This document shows positions 12,434-26,046 of a stretch of DNA of 64,000 nucleotides, one piece after another. Numbering within the stretch: the stretch's first letter is position 1; the number at the start of each line of letters is the position of its first letter. The stretch spans positions 154,001 through 218,000 of the forward strand of contig JBBDHG010000445.1 in NCBI GenBank assembly GCA_037951165.1, read 5' to 3'. This DNA comes from Lophius americanus (taxonomy: Eukaryota; Chordata; Actinopteri; Lophiiformes; Lophiidae). The position numbers and the translations under genes are program-made. The notes beneath the pieces are model-generated. The model did not search any database. It was not told the origin of the DNA and saw only the letters and a program-made list of their open reading frames with translations.

Positions 12434-14003
12434 TATTGGTCACTATTAACAAATCCCATAAAATGACAGTTTGGACTTATCCATCCCATGTGTGGCACTG
12501 AGCCCACTGGTTTCTACTAAAAATGTTTAATCAAGTTAATTTGATTTAAACAGCACCAAATCCATACTTGAGTTAAGCCACAACATTTTCCATGTAGTTC
12601 AGGTCCAGATTACATTCTGTAATTTACAGAGACGAAACATTCTCCAGTGAGCACGCACAACGTAAAAACTGCCCTATAACAGGCATAAACCCAAAGGCGA
12701 CCCGGGGTCAAGGAGGGGTGTCTACCTGCCTCAAACAGCTGGGTTGGACTGAGATGAACAGCAACTATGATAATAACACAGAAATATGAGTCCAAACAAT
12801 AATGGAAGCTGTCTCAAACAAGCTAACTTATCAAAATCAATTATTAAAAGACAGAAAAAGAAATCCCTGCGATCATCGATGAGTCATAGCTTATGTGGTT
12901 CTTAGTGTTTCTGCAGAGATCCAACCTTCTACCTTTCTTTTCTGTTCATTAAACTCTGGCCAGTGGGTGGACATCCCCCAGAATTCCCAGTGGCGTGAAG
13001 GTGGTTAACATTTCTGTTTCCATTTGGTCACAGACTTCTATGATTTTCTACAGAGCTGCAGGTTTGTGTGTCTGTTGGACGGGGACGGGTGGCACACGCA
13101 GAGCAGGGAGGTCAACGGCAGCGAGGGGATCAGTCTACAAGTGCAAAGACGTGGCGCCTCCCTTTAACGTCGTGTGATAAAATTAGTTTGTTATCCTCAT
13201 TTTTGTTTATTTTCTTCTACGTTGTGCTAATGCTGCTCTGAAATCAAACCGGCTCATTCAGCCCCAGATCCTCCCTCCTCTTTAACACAGTCTGGTGACT
13301 GAACTGTATCAAAGGAGCCATCGGGGGTCGTTCCAACCCTGCGGAGGAGAAAGGTGGTAACAGAGACGAACCCACGTTTGTTTTAACAGCGCGTGACAGT
13401 GAACAACGGTGTGACATTTTGACACCATATTATTTGTGATATTGTTTCAAAAACAGCTTTTAGCAGTAAGCAGGTAACAGCTAACTCAAAAAGACCATCA
13501 GAGGACAAGATCCACCGCCTTGTAACAGGGAGCATAAATGGTTGTTTATGTCCATGTTGTTATGTCTTTGGCTGACACTGACAGCCTCTCCGCGATCATA
13601 TACAAGGTTTCTAATGCAACGTGTTTAATTTAAATAAATACAGACAGCGTATCGGACGACCTCTCTAGCGGCGCAACTGTGCAATCTCTGTAGTGTATAA
13701 AAATAAAAATAAATAAAGATCTGCTGTCTCAGATGTGAATCTGAGGAGGAGAGGTTAAAACTAAACTGGGGATTATGGCAGAGGGAATAAACTATGGGAA
13801 TAAACTATAAGGATTAGTAAGATTGATTTTTTTTCCTGGAATCTGTCGGCATTAATGATAAATATGATATTCTTGTGTCGTTAAAAAAAATAAAAAATCC
13901 AGGATTTAAAACAAAACATGTTGACATGATTTAAAAAAAAAAAGAAGACAGAAGAGTGGAGAAATGAAAAAGGGATCCGTCCAAGTTAGGGACCTCCTGA
14001 TTG

Positions 14004-17000
14004 TCAGAGCTCGATTTCCACGATGTCGTCGTCTCCATCGTTGCTTGAGCTGAGGACCGACGCCGCCATGTTTAGTCTTTGTGCCGGAGGTTCAACGGGG
14101 ACGGTAGACGGATCCAGATCAGCGGTCTTCTCCTGACGGCTGAGGAGTCAGACGAGGTTACAGTGACTCTTATGAGCAAGGTGGCAGAGATCAGAAAGAA
14201 TGAGGAGGTGAGCCTCACCTTGGACTGAAGCTTAGCCTGGGAACTTTTCCGACTTTGGTGTCAGCGGGGCTCAGCGGGTGAGGGGACCTGCCTCCTGAAA
14301 AGACCAACGTTACACAGATGGTGCAGCTAGTTGATGATGACTGTATAAAAGAAATCTGTTTTGTTTTTTTTCTTGGCTACCTTCCTGTTTCTGTTTGGAG
14401 CGAGGCGAGCGATTGGGCGTGTGCTGCTTCCTGTCAGAGCTCACGTAGGATGCGACGTCCTCCCCTTCAGCCACGGCCAGCAGAGAGGCTCGGTAGTAGA
14501 TCAGCGGCTGCCAGCACTCCTCCCTGAGGTTGACGATGTGCTCTGCAGTGTGTTTCTGCAGGTAGGAGAGCCTGCAGAGACAAGAAGACTCTCAGAGGGC
14601 CGAGTTTTAGGATATCTCTAAACCTGTTCTGTCGTTCTGCAGGGGTTTGTGCAGCACTTACATCGTTTTCTTGTCGGGTTTGAGCAGCTTGCTGGAGAAC
14701 TCACTGAGGAGGGTCAGGTAGGAGAGGGACGTCGGCGTGGGTGTTTCTGGGCTTTGACTGAACTCCTGGAAGACAAACTCGATACCGTTCCTGCACATAT
14801 CAACACACAAATAACACAAGTTGAAGTGCAAAAAGTAGGAAACGCAAAGGCGAATCAATGCCAACAGGAAGAAGATCGGGCCGACCTGTGGATCATGACC
14901 ACGCACTCACGGAACTTGACAGGGTCCCCGAAAGTGAGGGCGAACCGCCTGGCGAGCTCTTTGATGCTGGTGAAGGTTTGGATTCCTGGGCGAGACCTGC
15001 TTCCTCTCTCCTGCTCTCGCTTCAGACGAGTAAACATCTGAGCAAAGTGGAGGGAAAACTCGTCATCCTGCTGCTGGCTGATATCAGAGCGGACTCTCGG
15101 ACATATGGAGCAAAAAAATACCTGCTGCAAACAGAGCACCAGGGTACGGGCGCTCTCCATCTTATCCATCTGTCGGGTCCTGCAGATCGTCTCCTTGATG
15201 ATGTCTCCAAAGTCGTTATAGAACTGAGGACAAAGGGGAGAAACAAATATGAAGCGACCCAGCCAGATACAGAAAGACGAGAAGGACACAGACGTGCTGG
15301 CATTAAAGAAGCTGTCGCAGGAATTCAGTCCCTCTCATGTCTGTCAATTAAATATGAAGGTACAGCCAGCAGTCGCTCAGCTCAGTGGTTCCCAAACTTA
15401 TTATCCTACGTCATCGGTCCCCAAACTTTTTATCTGCTGTCACTGCTTCTCCAACATAAGTTCACCCTGTCAGTGGATCCCAAACTCTTTTAAACTCCAA
15501 GTCAGTTGTTCCCAAACTTTTATATCCCCTGTCAGTGGTTCCTCAACTTTAATACCATCTACATCATTGGTTCCCATATTTTTATATCCTCTGTTAGTGG
15601 TTCCTCAACTTTAATACAGTCTAAGTCAGTGGTTCCCATATTTTTATATCCTCTTAGAATTAGTGGCGTCAAATAATGGTTCCCTCTAGCTTTAGATACC
15701 CTCTCTCATTGGTTCCCAACCATTAATATCCCGTGGTTCCCATATTTTTTTAACATCTAAGTCAGTGTTTCCTAGGCTTTTATATATTCAGTCATTGGTT
15801 CCCAAGCTTTTATTACCTCAGTCAGTGGTTCCCAAACTTTAATATCCTCTATGTCAGTAGTTCCCAAAATGTTACATCCTTCATAGGATGTCAAGGATAA
15901 TAAAGAAACACAGATTTAGAAGTTATAAAGGTTTAGCAACAGTAAATGCCCCAATGGGAACCCCTGATAAAAGACATCGTAGTCTGGGGAACATGGATTC
16001 AGAAGTTATAAAAGTTTAGTAACCACTGACTAACGTGAATAAAAAGGTTTGGGAACTACTGATAAGTGATACATGGGTATCCTACATGACATTATAGTTT
16101 GTGAACTACTGACCTAGATATTGAAGTCTGGAAATGACTGACTTAAAGAATAAAAAAATGTTGGGAACCGCTGATTTATGGGGTGTTAACCAACTACCAC
16201 ACCAAAGAGGCCAATTTAGGCAAGATTTTCCCCTGTTCCCAGTCTGTCTTCTTAGTCAGTGATTCTTAAACTGGGAACAGAGGAGGTGGCTGACTTGTGA
16301 AAATAATTTTACTCACAAATTGGAATAAAAGAGATTCATGTAGGATGATGGATTCACACTGCATTCTATTTAACTATGACAAGACTTCCTGTTCCCTTTT
16401 TGATCTGTTGCATTGGTGATTACTGTTAACGATGGCTAAAAATTGTCTCTCCTCCTAAGCAGTTTACCTTCATGTAGAACATGAAGACCTCAGCCGCCAT
16501 GCTCATCTCCAGGACTCCATGAACTACGAGTTTGCAGTAGGCCGCGAGGAGATTTCTCCGTTTGTGGATTTCTTCCAGTCTCTCCGCTTGAGAGCTTTCG
16601 CTGACTGGTGGAGCAAGATGGAGTTGAGGCGTGTGGTTGGATGTGGAGCGGCGGAGAGCGAGCGAATGGAAGACGATCAGAAATCATATAACGGAGAGAG
16701 AAAAGAACAAAGCGGCGGCGGGAGAGAGTGTTTTAGTTGGTTTCGGGACAATGGCTTTAGCAGGTGGAAATCAAAGATAACATAGGACTAGAGTTATGGT
16801 TGTGACACCACCATGTGGCTTCAATCTTTCACAAGGCTAATAAAATAGGCTCGCTTGTGAGCCAGAGTTAATGGAATTTTCTCACGGAGAAAGATTGCCC
16901 TGATTTTATGATTTAACTCCGTGCCCTTGCCCTCAGACTGATCTCTGATCCAGCAACTAATAGAAAACACTGTCTATAGAACAAAAACCATTACCAGGCA

Positions 17001-20000
17001 AATCCAATAAAACAATAGCTTTTTATTACATGTTCAAAAACCAATAATCCCAGATAGTATTTGGTTGAACATTTAAGGGATTCCCACCAGGACGGCTATT
17101 GACTTGTCTGGACGATCCCATATTTGGATGCAATATGTCTCTGAAAGCAGACGCTATTGTAAAAGGTAATAAAATATTTTAGTTATAGTCAGCTACGGAT
17201 GAAATCATAAGTTTACTACCTCCACCACTTTAAAGAGAGAGAAGAATGGATTTCCGATATGTCAATCATGTTTATTCCCCCTTTTGAGAGCCGACGGGAG
17301 CGATGATGCCACCAAAAAAAAAAACTACAAGCTGCATCACTTTGCATGATCAAAGTCTAACATCATTAAAAGCTAATTAGTCGAGTTTGGTTCAGTCGGA
17401 GGTTATTTACAGGGTTTCCTTGGTAACTGAGGGTTCATTTTTCAGGCCAGGTGGAGAAATGTGACCAACATGAGAACATAAAAGTCAGCTTTTCTGTCTG
17501 CTGTGAGGTTTTTAATCCAAATGTGTGGCTGTGCATTTAATATCTGCATGTTTAAACCAGGTGAGATTCTGCATTGAATCAAGCTTCACTCCAGATGCTG
17601 TTTCTCTAACAGAGTGAGAGCGCCATCTACTGGGGGAAAAAGTTGTAGAGGACACCAGATTTTGCTCATGATATGCATTGGCCACATAAATTGTTCTGAT
17701 AAGATTAAAATTGGGGGGGGGGGGATTATTCCTCGAAAAATCTTTTCGAGGAATAAGGAATTTATGAATATGGAATTATTTCCCCTTCCATTCTAGTTTT
17801 AACTTTTGACCATTTGTGTTAGGTCACATATTGGACCATGAATGTTTATAAAGAGCTTGTATTGTCATGAAATCCAGCCTTTATGGGTGCGACCAAAGTA
17901 AAGATTTGAAGAAACTCAAAACTGACCACAACAAGCTGAACGTATTTGCATTTTTGCAATGTAAAAAGAAGAATCAGTGTGAATCAAACTCAGGTCTCAC
18001 CACTGCTCTGGCTGTCAGAGTCTGATCCAATGAAGACATGAGCTCTTATGAAGCTCAGCAGCGCCCTCTGCAGTTTGGGACTGGGAGTGTAGAGCAGTGG
18101 ACCGTAGGAGGTGGGATCCCACACCTTTAGCTGGTAGGAATGAGCCGTCAGGACGTCACACACACCCAGAAAAGCCTGGTACAGAGGAAGGAGAGTACGT
18201 TAGAGCCGTTGTTAGCACAATAGTTTATGCTTCCTGTAAAGTATAGACCTGCTGCCGCACTCGGGGGTCAGAGTGGGAGAGACAGTGATGACACCTGTCA
18301 CAGTAGAGACGCAGCTGGAGTCTCTGGGCCACAGCGTTCTCCTGAAAGACGAAGAGATAGTCAAACAAACAGGACGTCACAACGAGGAACGCTGGCAACA
18401 TTGTACATTTAGTTCACTTAAAAGGTTAGAGAGATTTATCCATCTCTATTCTACGATTATATAGAGGAAGAAGCTGGAGGAAACTGAGCAGGAATTCTTA
18501 AAAAAATAAACTCACATACTACTGACATGAATATGACTGTCCCTCCGAACTCTGCATCTAATTATTATTTATTATTTTCATTAGTTAACTAATCAACCGA
18601 CTGACTGTTTGGAGTAGAGAATGACCCAAAATTCGTCCTCCTTGAGCCTGTGGTGATATAAATGTTAAAATGCCTTGTTCTATTCAAACAACAGTATAAA
18701 AATGAGAAATAAACACACAGGTCAGACATAACATTATAACCACTAACGTTAGAAAAACACTGATTATCTCGCTGCGATGACACCAACACAAGAATCTAGC
18801 CTTTACAAAATGGCAATATCCATATTGTAATAGCCAGACAGCTGGGTCAGAGGTCAGTAAATACCAAAGTAGTCTAAGGAAGGACAAGTTGAGAACGTGG
18901 AAAGAGGGAAATGGGTACACCAGGCTAATTGGTACGTATATATTTCTAAACTTTTAAACTCAAACTACTTAAAATGCCTGATCAGATGAGACTCACTCTG
19001 GAGGTGAGCGTTTCGCTGCTCGTGTTGAGAGACCAGAGCAGCGAGTAGCAGAGACACTGCAGGACCTCCAGCAGCGCCTTGAAGGAGAACATTTGGAAAA
19101 ACTGATTCAATTAAAAAATAAAAAAAAACACTTCCATAAAGTTGAATCCAAGCGATAGATTTTCCATGTGGGTACCTCAGATGGTGCTCCTCCCTGGCTG
19201 CTCTCCACAGAAAGGAGAGGAGAGAGCAGCTCAAACAGGTTCCACTGAACGAGGTCATGGCAGCTAACAACACATGAACAACCATTAAATGGACATCGCT
19301 GGCGGAAAACTGTGGAGCTTCCTTGTGAACCAATACTCAAATCTCACTTGTTGAACGCTCTGAGTTTCTGCAGCATGGATACAATTTCTCCATTTTTCTC
19401 CTCATCGGCAGTAAAAACACCATCCTACAACAGAGAAACAGCAAATAATGAGATAGATGAAGCTCTAAGGAAAATACCAATCCTCTTAAGTATCTAAGTA
19501 TAAGAGAATCACAGGATGTGGCGTCGGCCTGAAGCGAATGATGATTTTTACGCTCTGATTGTGTCATTTTGAAAGATTTCCTGATGCTCAAAGATGATGA
19601 TGATGATGATGACAGCAAGATCTGGTCTACATACAGTACAGCGAGTCAGTGGCGCTCACCTTGAGTGAATCCTCAAGTAGCGTCGTCAGTTGATCCACCC
19701 AGCGCTGGACCAGAGAGTCCCTGGCAGCGCGGGGGATGGAGCATCCGGCGGACTCCTCCCTACACAGACTGAGGAAGGAGCGGGCTGCAGCTTCTAGAAC
19801 AGCTGGGCCGGAGTGGAGCTCCAGAACGGCTCCTAACTCCTCCATCAGGCTGGAGAGTGCCTGAGGAGAAGAAGGAGAAACACACAGATTCAGTTTAGAA
19901 CATGTGACGATGCAGAAACCCAACCCGACAGCTAATAACAGCAATTAAGGCAAATAAGGAGATTATCTGGACATAATAAGGGAGTTAGTTGATGTCAGAA

Positions 20001-23000
20001 CTTATTAATGTACTATAAAAGATTATTTTGAGTAATAATCTTTGGACTGGTCCCAAACTGGGATAAAGGGAGAGGGTGGTGTCAGGGAGGCTGACCAGCA
20101 GGATAATCCTGTGCCAGTTCAGAAACATGGATGAAATATTTACTTCAGTGAAGAAGAAAAATCAGTGGCAGTGACCCAAAACCAGGAGAATGCTTTACCT
20201 AATAAATATCCAAAGGTCTCTTGGATGTGAGCATTTATAGCTTCCTTCTATTTTATGTGATTAGAAGTTGATATTTTTCTTTTTTTCGGACAGAATAAAT
20301 AAAATAGAAATAATAATTTGGGTCTTTTGGAATGTGTGTCTTTGACATTTTTCAGGCTACATGATGAATAAATTAATGAATAAAATACTAGTATAATCAC
20401 ATGGTTGTTAGAAATTGACGCATCATTAAATTAAATTGGACCATTCAAATTTACACATTTTTCAAGCTTCAAGAGTATTAAGGAAAAAAAATCAATTTTC
20501 ATTTTCTGATATTGTTTACGTATGTTGAAAGGTTGGGATCCAAACCTGTTTGTTTTCATCCGCGGGACAATCAGTCTGGAAGTACTGAGGAATCTTCATC
20601 AGCGAGGTCACAACGTCAGCACTGCCTGAGAACTGCACAAACGACAACGTCGAGGTTTTTGCTCTGGATGTGACTGAGCTAGAAAAAAGAAACAGACGAT
20701 TGCATCGACAAGAACATGCGGAGTAAATACTTTGGAAAGTAGCCGAGGGAGCAACACGAGGAGATGTTCAGTCAGCTCCCTGCAGTCATCACTGAGCACT
20801 TTCTTCTCTCTAACACTCAGGACCTGAAAGACGAAGAGACAAAGATGCATTTCCTGTGATACGATTCAACGCACCATATCTGTCTCATAAATGAGGAAGG
20901 ATCTCGGCCGACCTTCTTTGCGCCGGTCCTTCCAGCCAGCGCCGGTCCCTCAGAGGCCTGACGCACCGACGCAACCAGGATCTCCACGATCACGGCTTGT
21001 TCTGCCTGAGTAAGACCTGCACACACACACAAAGTACGAAAAGATAAAGAAGAAAGGATTCAACAGAGAAGTGGCTTTATTTAGTTTAAGGTCACAAAGT
21101 TCAATTTATACAAATGTGTAACTTATCCTTCCTTCTCCAGTGATGTCAGAAACCTGTCCAAAGCCGTGTCATGAAGTTTTATTTTAAACATGAGATCTTC
21201 CTGATATCAGTCAGTTGCTTCTCTGGTTTGTCTCTCGCTCACACTTTTGCACACTTCATCATCACTAGTCTAGTTGGTTGCATTGAGTCTCTACTGCCTT
21301 GCATTATTTATATATAGTTACCTACTTTTGGCTGTTGTAAACATAGAAGTGGGCAGCTTTTTTGTTTAACTTCTGATTTTCTGTTAAATATGTTATACCA
21401 CTGAGCCAGTTTAGGTAAATAGTTTGACAAAAAGACATTACAAAAAATGTATAATGTTGTCCTGCTATGCTGCATTTCCATGAGACTCCTGCTCCACAGG
21501 TCCCTTGACAACCTTAAGACAGACAGATGATTTGTTGACGGGTATATTTTAGGTATAATCTGTTTTACGATCACGTACCGGGCGTGTAGGTAGAGGGTAT
21601 GATGCCAAATTGAGTAAAAATGAAACCATACAAGAAGTAGCTGTCTTGCCTTTGTCTTGTGGCTGGGCTCTATCTTCCTCACTGCTACTTTCCCACTGGA
21701 TAATGAAGTTCGGATTGGGAGTGATCCAACTCTGGAGCCTCTATTCTTGCTGTCGCTTATTAGCTTGAATGCCTCACGCAACCAAAACTGGCGGAATACA
21801 TTCTGAGTGAATGACAGTCGGAGCAGATAGTATGACAAAGCCATTCGCTGACCATCATTTTGCTGATTCGTATGTTGACCTTGGGTCACGTGAGGAATTT
21901 AATATAACGATGTTGAACGGCGGGAGCTGGTTGATGAAGGGCGTCATCGTCACACATCTCAGTTACCTGCGGCGTGTGAGGAGGGGTCCTGCAGCAGAAC
22001 AGACGTGAACGCGGGCCAGTCCTTCAACAGAGCTCCGGCACAGTCCCACAGACTGTCCACCAGGTAAACCACGTGCTGGTGCAGCTGAAAATATGAGACA
22101 GAAAAGGTGATTTCGGTCCGTCCTTGTCATGGAAGATGAAGCACACAGCATCTTCATCTGGATGTGGAGTAAGTCCGGCTCAACTTCTCTCTTAAAACAG
22201 TCGGTGTGTCCTCACCTCTGACTCCTGGTAGAACCGCAGCAGAGCCTTCAGTCTGGAAAGAGTTTGCTGCCCATGGGTCTCTTCCTCGCTCATTTCACCC
22301 GGAGTATCCGATGCAGGCGCCACAGTTCCGATAAACCTGATACGGAAGTACAAGCACTGATTCCACGTTTGTTTGCGTTTGGTTTGGGGGTTTTTTTCCG
22401 CGTATTGGAGGTCCGGATACCTGGAGAAGAGCAGCTCTCCTGCGGTGACTGCTAAAGGGCGCTGAGAAGAGTAAACTAGCTGGAGGAGCTGCTGGTAGTC
22501 CTCTGGACGGAGCACGTCATCGGGCGCTCTGAGGGGTCGGACAGATTTCGAGGTGGAGATGAAAGAAGTTTGGAAAATGATAGGAACATCAGACGGGAAG
22601 CGGACTCACTTGGAGATGAGAACCAACAGTTTCATAGTCTGCACTGCTACTTCGTTGTCCTTGTCTCGGGTCATGGAGATCATCCGGTCCTGGAAGACAA
22701 ACAGACATGAGAGAAGATTTGTAAGAACAGAACATGCATAAATCATGTGAACTCTGTGGAATGTGGAAAAAAGGGTTTTGACTGTATCAGCTGCGCAAAG
22801 AAATTTAAGAAAATTTCGATGATTTTCTTAAATAAATTTCCTAATAAGACAAAGTAAAAAATCAGTTCTATGTAAAGATCCTGTATTCAAAACCTCCGTT
22901 CAGTAAGAATATGTAAATATGAGTTTAAAAAAAGAATCAGAATCAGAAAACATTTTATCGCCAAAGACAAAGCACAGTCACAAAAAAACAAGGAATTAAT

Positions 23001-25973
23001 ATTAAAATGGAAAATAATTTACATAATAATTAATAAGACATGTTCTATGAATATAAGACACACACACTCACACACACATGCTCATGTGGATAAAAAGTAG
23101 AACACTGTTGTCATTCTATGTGATGTTTTTGAAATAAGATAACTCTTGCATTAATGTGTGTGTTGGGTTTTTCTCTTATAGATGTTTGAAGTTAAGATAC
23201 CATATGTTGGGTATTTAATCTATAACAGGATCATCATATGTGTGTGGGGCTGCTCTCCTCTGGAGTTCACCCTCACCTATAACATCCACTTTTCAAGAGT
23301 TCAGAGAAACAGATGTCATAAAATAGTAAAGTTAGACGTTTGAATATCCAGCATCAATTAAGAAAAAAGTTGTTGGGGAGTTTTTTAACGCACATTCCTA
23401 CAAGAGAGGCCAGAGTTTGAACCCTGATGGTGATTTACTGATTTAGTTTATGGTTTTTTTCCACATTCCCAGTCTTCTGATATGCAGCTGGGTCAGCTGG
23501 ACTTGAGATATTTGCATCAGGAGTTGTTGGAGATGAAAAAAGCAGATTTGAAGAGAGTAAATATTCCAGTTTCCAAGAGAAGAGAATCCAGATGTGCATC
23601 AGCTGCTCTCTGAATGTGTAAATAGAACGTTTTTTGCTAACTTCCTGGGAAACTTCAGAGCTGTTGTGATGTCCATCTGCTCCCTAGTGGTTACAGCGCA
23701 CAGATGCAGCTTTTATTCATGAATGAATGATGAATGAATGAAGGAAGTTTTTATTTCGAACATGTAATAGAATAACATTCAAATATGCTAAATTAAATAG
23801 CCCAGAGTACAATCAAAATCAAAAAATAGTTAGATAATAATAATAAATAACAACAAAACAAAAATACCTTAAAAAAAAAAGTAAATTGGGGGGCATTTGC
23901 ATCACATGTCCAAAGGAAGTGGGAAGAATCCCTTAATCAGTAATTCTTCATGTGCTTCCCTAAACCATAACTTAATGTAGATCCCAAACATAAATAAGCA
24001 CAGGTGTTTACCTTGAAGCGGCTGGTGAACAGGTCTAGTTTAGGGAGGAGCTGAGGATCTCCATACAATCCGTGCAGCCCCAACACACACTTGAGACGCA
24101 CATCTGGAACCTGAAAAGTGAGATGCAGGTCAGTGCAGACCCGTTGCAGTTGCCGTTCAATATTATTGCCTGTGGTTTTTCTGCACCGCGTTATACGTTT
24201 TCTGTCGTTCACCTTGTCGTTCATCATCCAGCCCAAATACTTGAGGCAGCTATCGTTGAGGAATGCAGAACTGTAGAGCTTCATCCACAAGCCCAGCTCC
24301 TCCATACAAACACAGCGGATTTCTGGAAACACATCGCTGCACGGACAAACGCACAAAATCAAACCCGCTCTTCGTTCGGGTCGCGCTTTAGCAGACTTTG
24401 AGGGTGGCACGCTTACCGATGTCTTTTCAGAAAAACCCCTTTGAAGATGATGTCCATCATGCTCTCTACCTCGGTCCTCTTCTCCTGCAGCTTGAAGTAA
24501 ATGAATTAAAGTCATTCATTACTCGCACAATAAATCAGACTTGATTCATTGGCACAGCCAAAGTCTTACCTCTGTGATCTTCTTCTGTATTCTCGTCTGC
24601 TGCTGGGAGCTTTTCTGCCTCAGCGTCCTCGTCTTCTGCACCACGTAGAGTTTCTGGGTGTTTTCAACACTGACACTCAGACTCTGAGCCACTCCCACCA
24701 GAGAGCTCAGCAGCTTCACCGCTGGCCAGCAATTCCAACCGGAGAATTCAAATGAGTCTACCGGACACCTTTGAATCTGCTGGGCTGTGTGTGTCGTCGT
24801 TCCTTACCTGCTAGCGTGCAGGTGTGCCTGAACGCTCGGATATAAGAGTTGGAGAGCTCGGTGAGTAGCGAGATGAGGCTGTTCATCAGGTAACTGTCAA
24901 ATATGACGCTGTGCCGACACTGGGCCACCAGAACCGACACAAAGTCACAGAACTCGGAATGAAACCAGCGGCCGTATGGTCCGGATTGTATCAGAGGATA
25001 CTCCATGTTATCCTGCAGTGGAGGGGGAGGAGGGGGAGATGATTTAAAGGCTGGTGAGTCAGGTAGCGGCTCAAACACAGACCCATCAGTGAAACACGGC
25101 ATTGATGCTGAGAGGATCAGGTGAATCAACCCTGGACGGGAATTCTCACTTTTTATCTTATTAGTTTCCTTTCTTCATATTTCTATTGCCAGGAAGCAGT
25201 TTAGCCTTAAATGTCACACTTTCTATCCCTAAGTAAATATGTCTGCCTATAAGGAATTTTATTATCACTCCAAAAATATGAAAATCATGGCAAAAAGACC
25301 GTCAGACGTCCTAAAACAGCTTCGATTTAACAAAGTTCCGCCATCCTGCTGTTCTTCATCAGCCTGTGATTCCATCTGTGTTGACCTGCCATGTGTTAGT
25401 GTACGATTTCATAGAGTTTTTATGCGGGGTCAGCTCACATAGAACATGATTCTCGGCTTCTTGTGACCTTTTACCGACGGCACCAGCGGGAAGAAATCTG
25501 CCCGAGTTACGTTTTTCTACTGTCACAAGGCTGATTCAGACTGCTCTGAAGGGAGATCAAAGGATCGATCAAGCTAAAATATAAGGAGAAACAATCATTT
25601 ATGCCCCTTGGGTAGCATTGGAATGCTCTTTTTTGACCTCAGATGTCTCTAAAGCGCCACATCGCATCGCAATTTTCTAAGCAGAGAGAAATGACTGACT
25701 GAGTCCACGGGCCACGTGACTGTGAGGATCCAAGGAAAGGCCAGAAACTTCTTGTACTGCAGGCCAGTAGCCTGAAACACAAACAGTTTGAGTTCCAATG
25801 TGTTAAAACTGATGAGGTTGTGAAAGGTAACGTAACGCAAGAAACTCAAGACTGAAGACGTCTTACCTCGTCCTGCTTCTCCACCATCTTACTCATGACA
25901 TCACTGTCCTCTTTATTCTGACACATCTCTGCTGTGACCACACCTGGAAAAGACACAAGGGAGGAACAGACCT

Positions 25974-26046
<73 letters not shown>

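Larger units (their letters stand above)
11280..14003. other. Gene-free convergent interval between ppp2r3b and stag3
   Basis: I see no conserved coding sequence here. It holds a Tc1-like remnant (11,711-12,433) and, on the minus strand, probably the stag3 3' UTR. TTTATT at about 13,207-13,212 is the nearest reverse-strand AATAAA, about 790 bp beyond the stag3 stop. Confidence 0.6.

Noticed and set aside
15249..15614. A 121-codon open frame with repeated SGSQT/VPKLF-like phrases
   Set aside because: Produced by the gtggttccca minisatellite; no coding evidence.
21308..21889. A 193-codon minus-strand open frame in a stag3 intron
   Set aside because: No recognisable domain, no splice signals joining it to stag3, and composition like ordinary intron; probably chance.
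25660..25772. A possible extra stag3 exon (ATGLQYKKFLAFPW...)
   Set aside because: STAG alignment goes directly from the 25,867-25,943 exon to the 24,808-25,012 exon in phase; this piece has no STAG similarity and ends in a stop.
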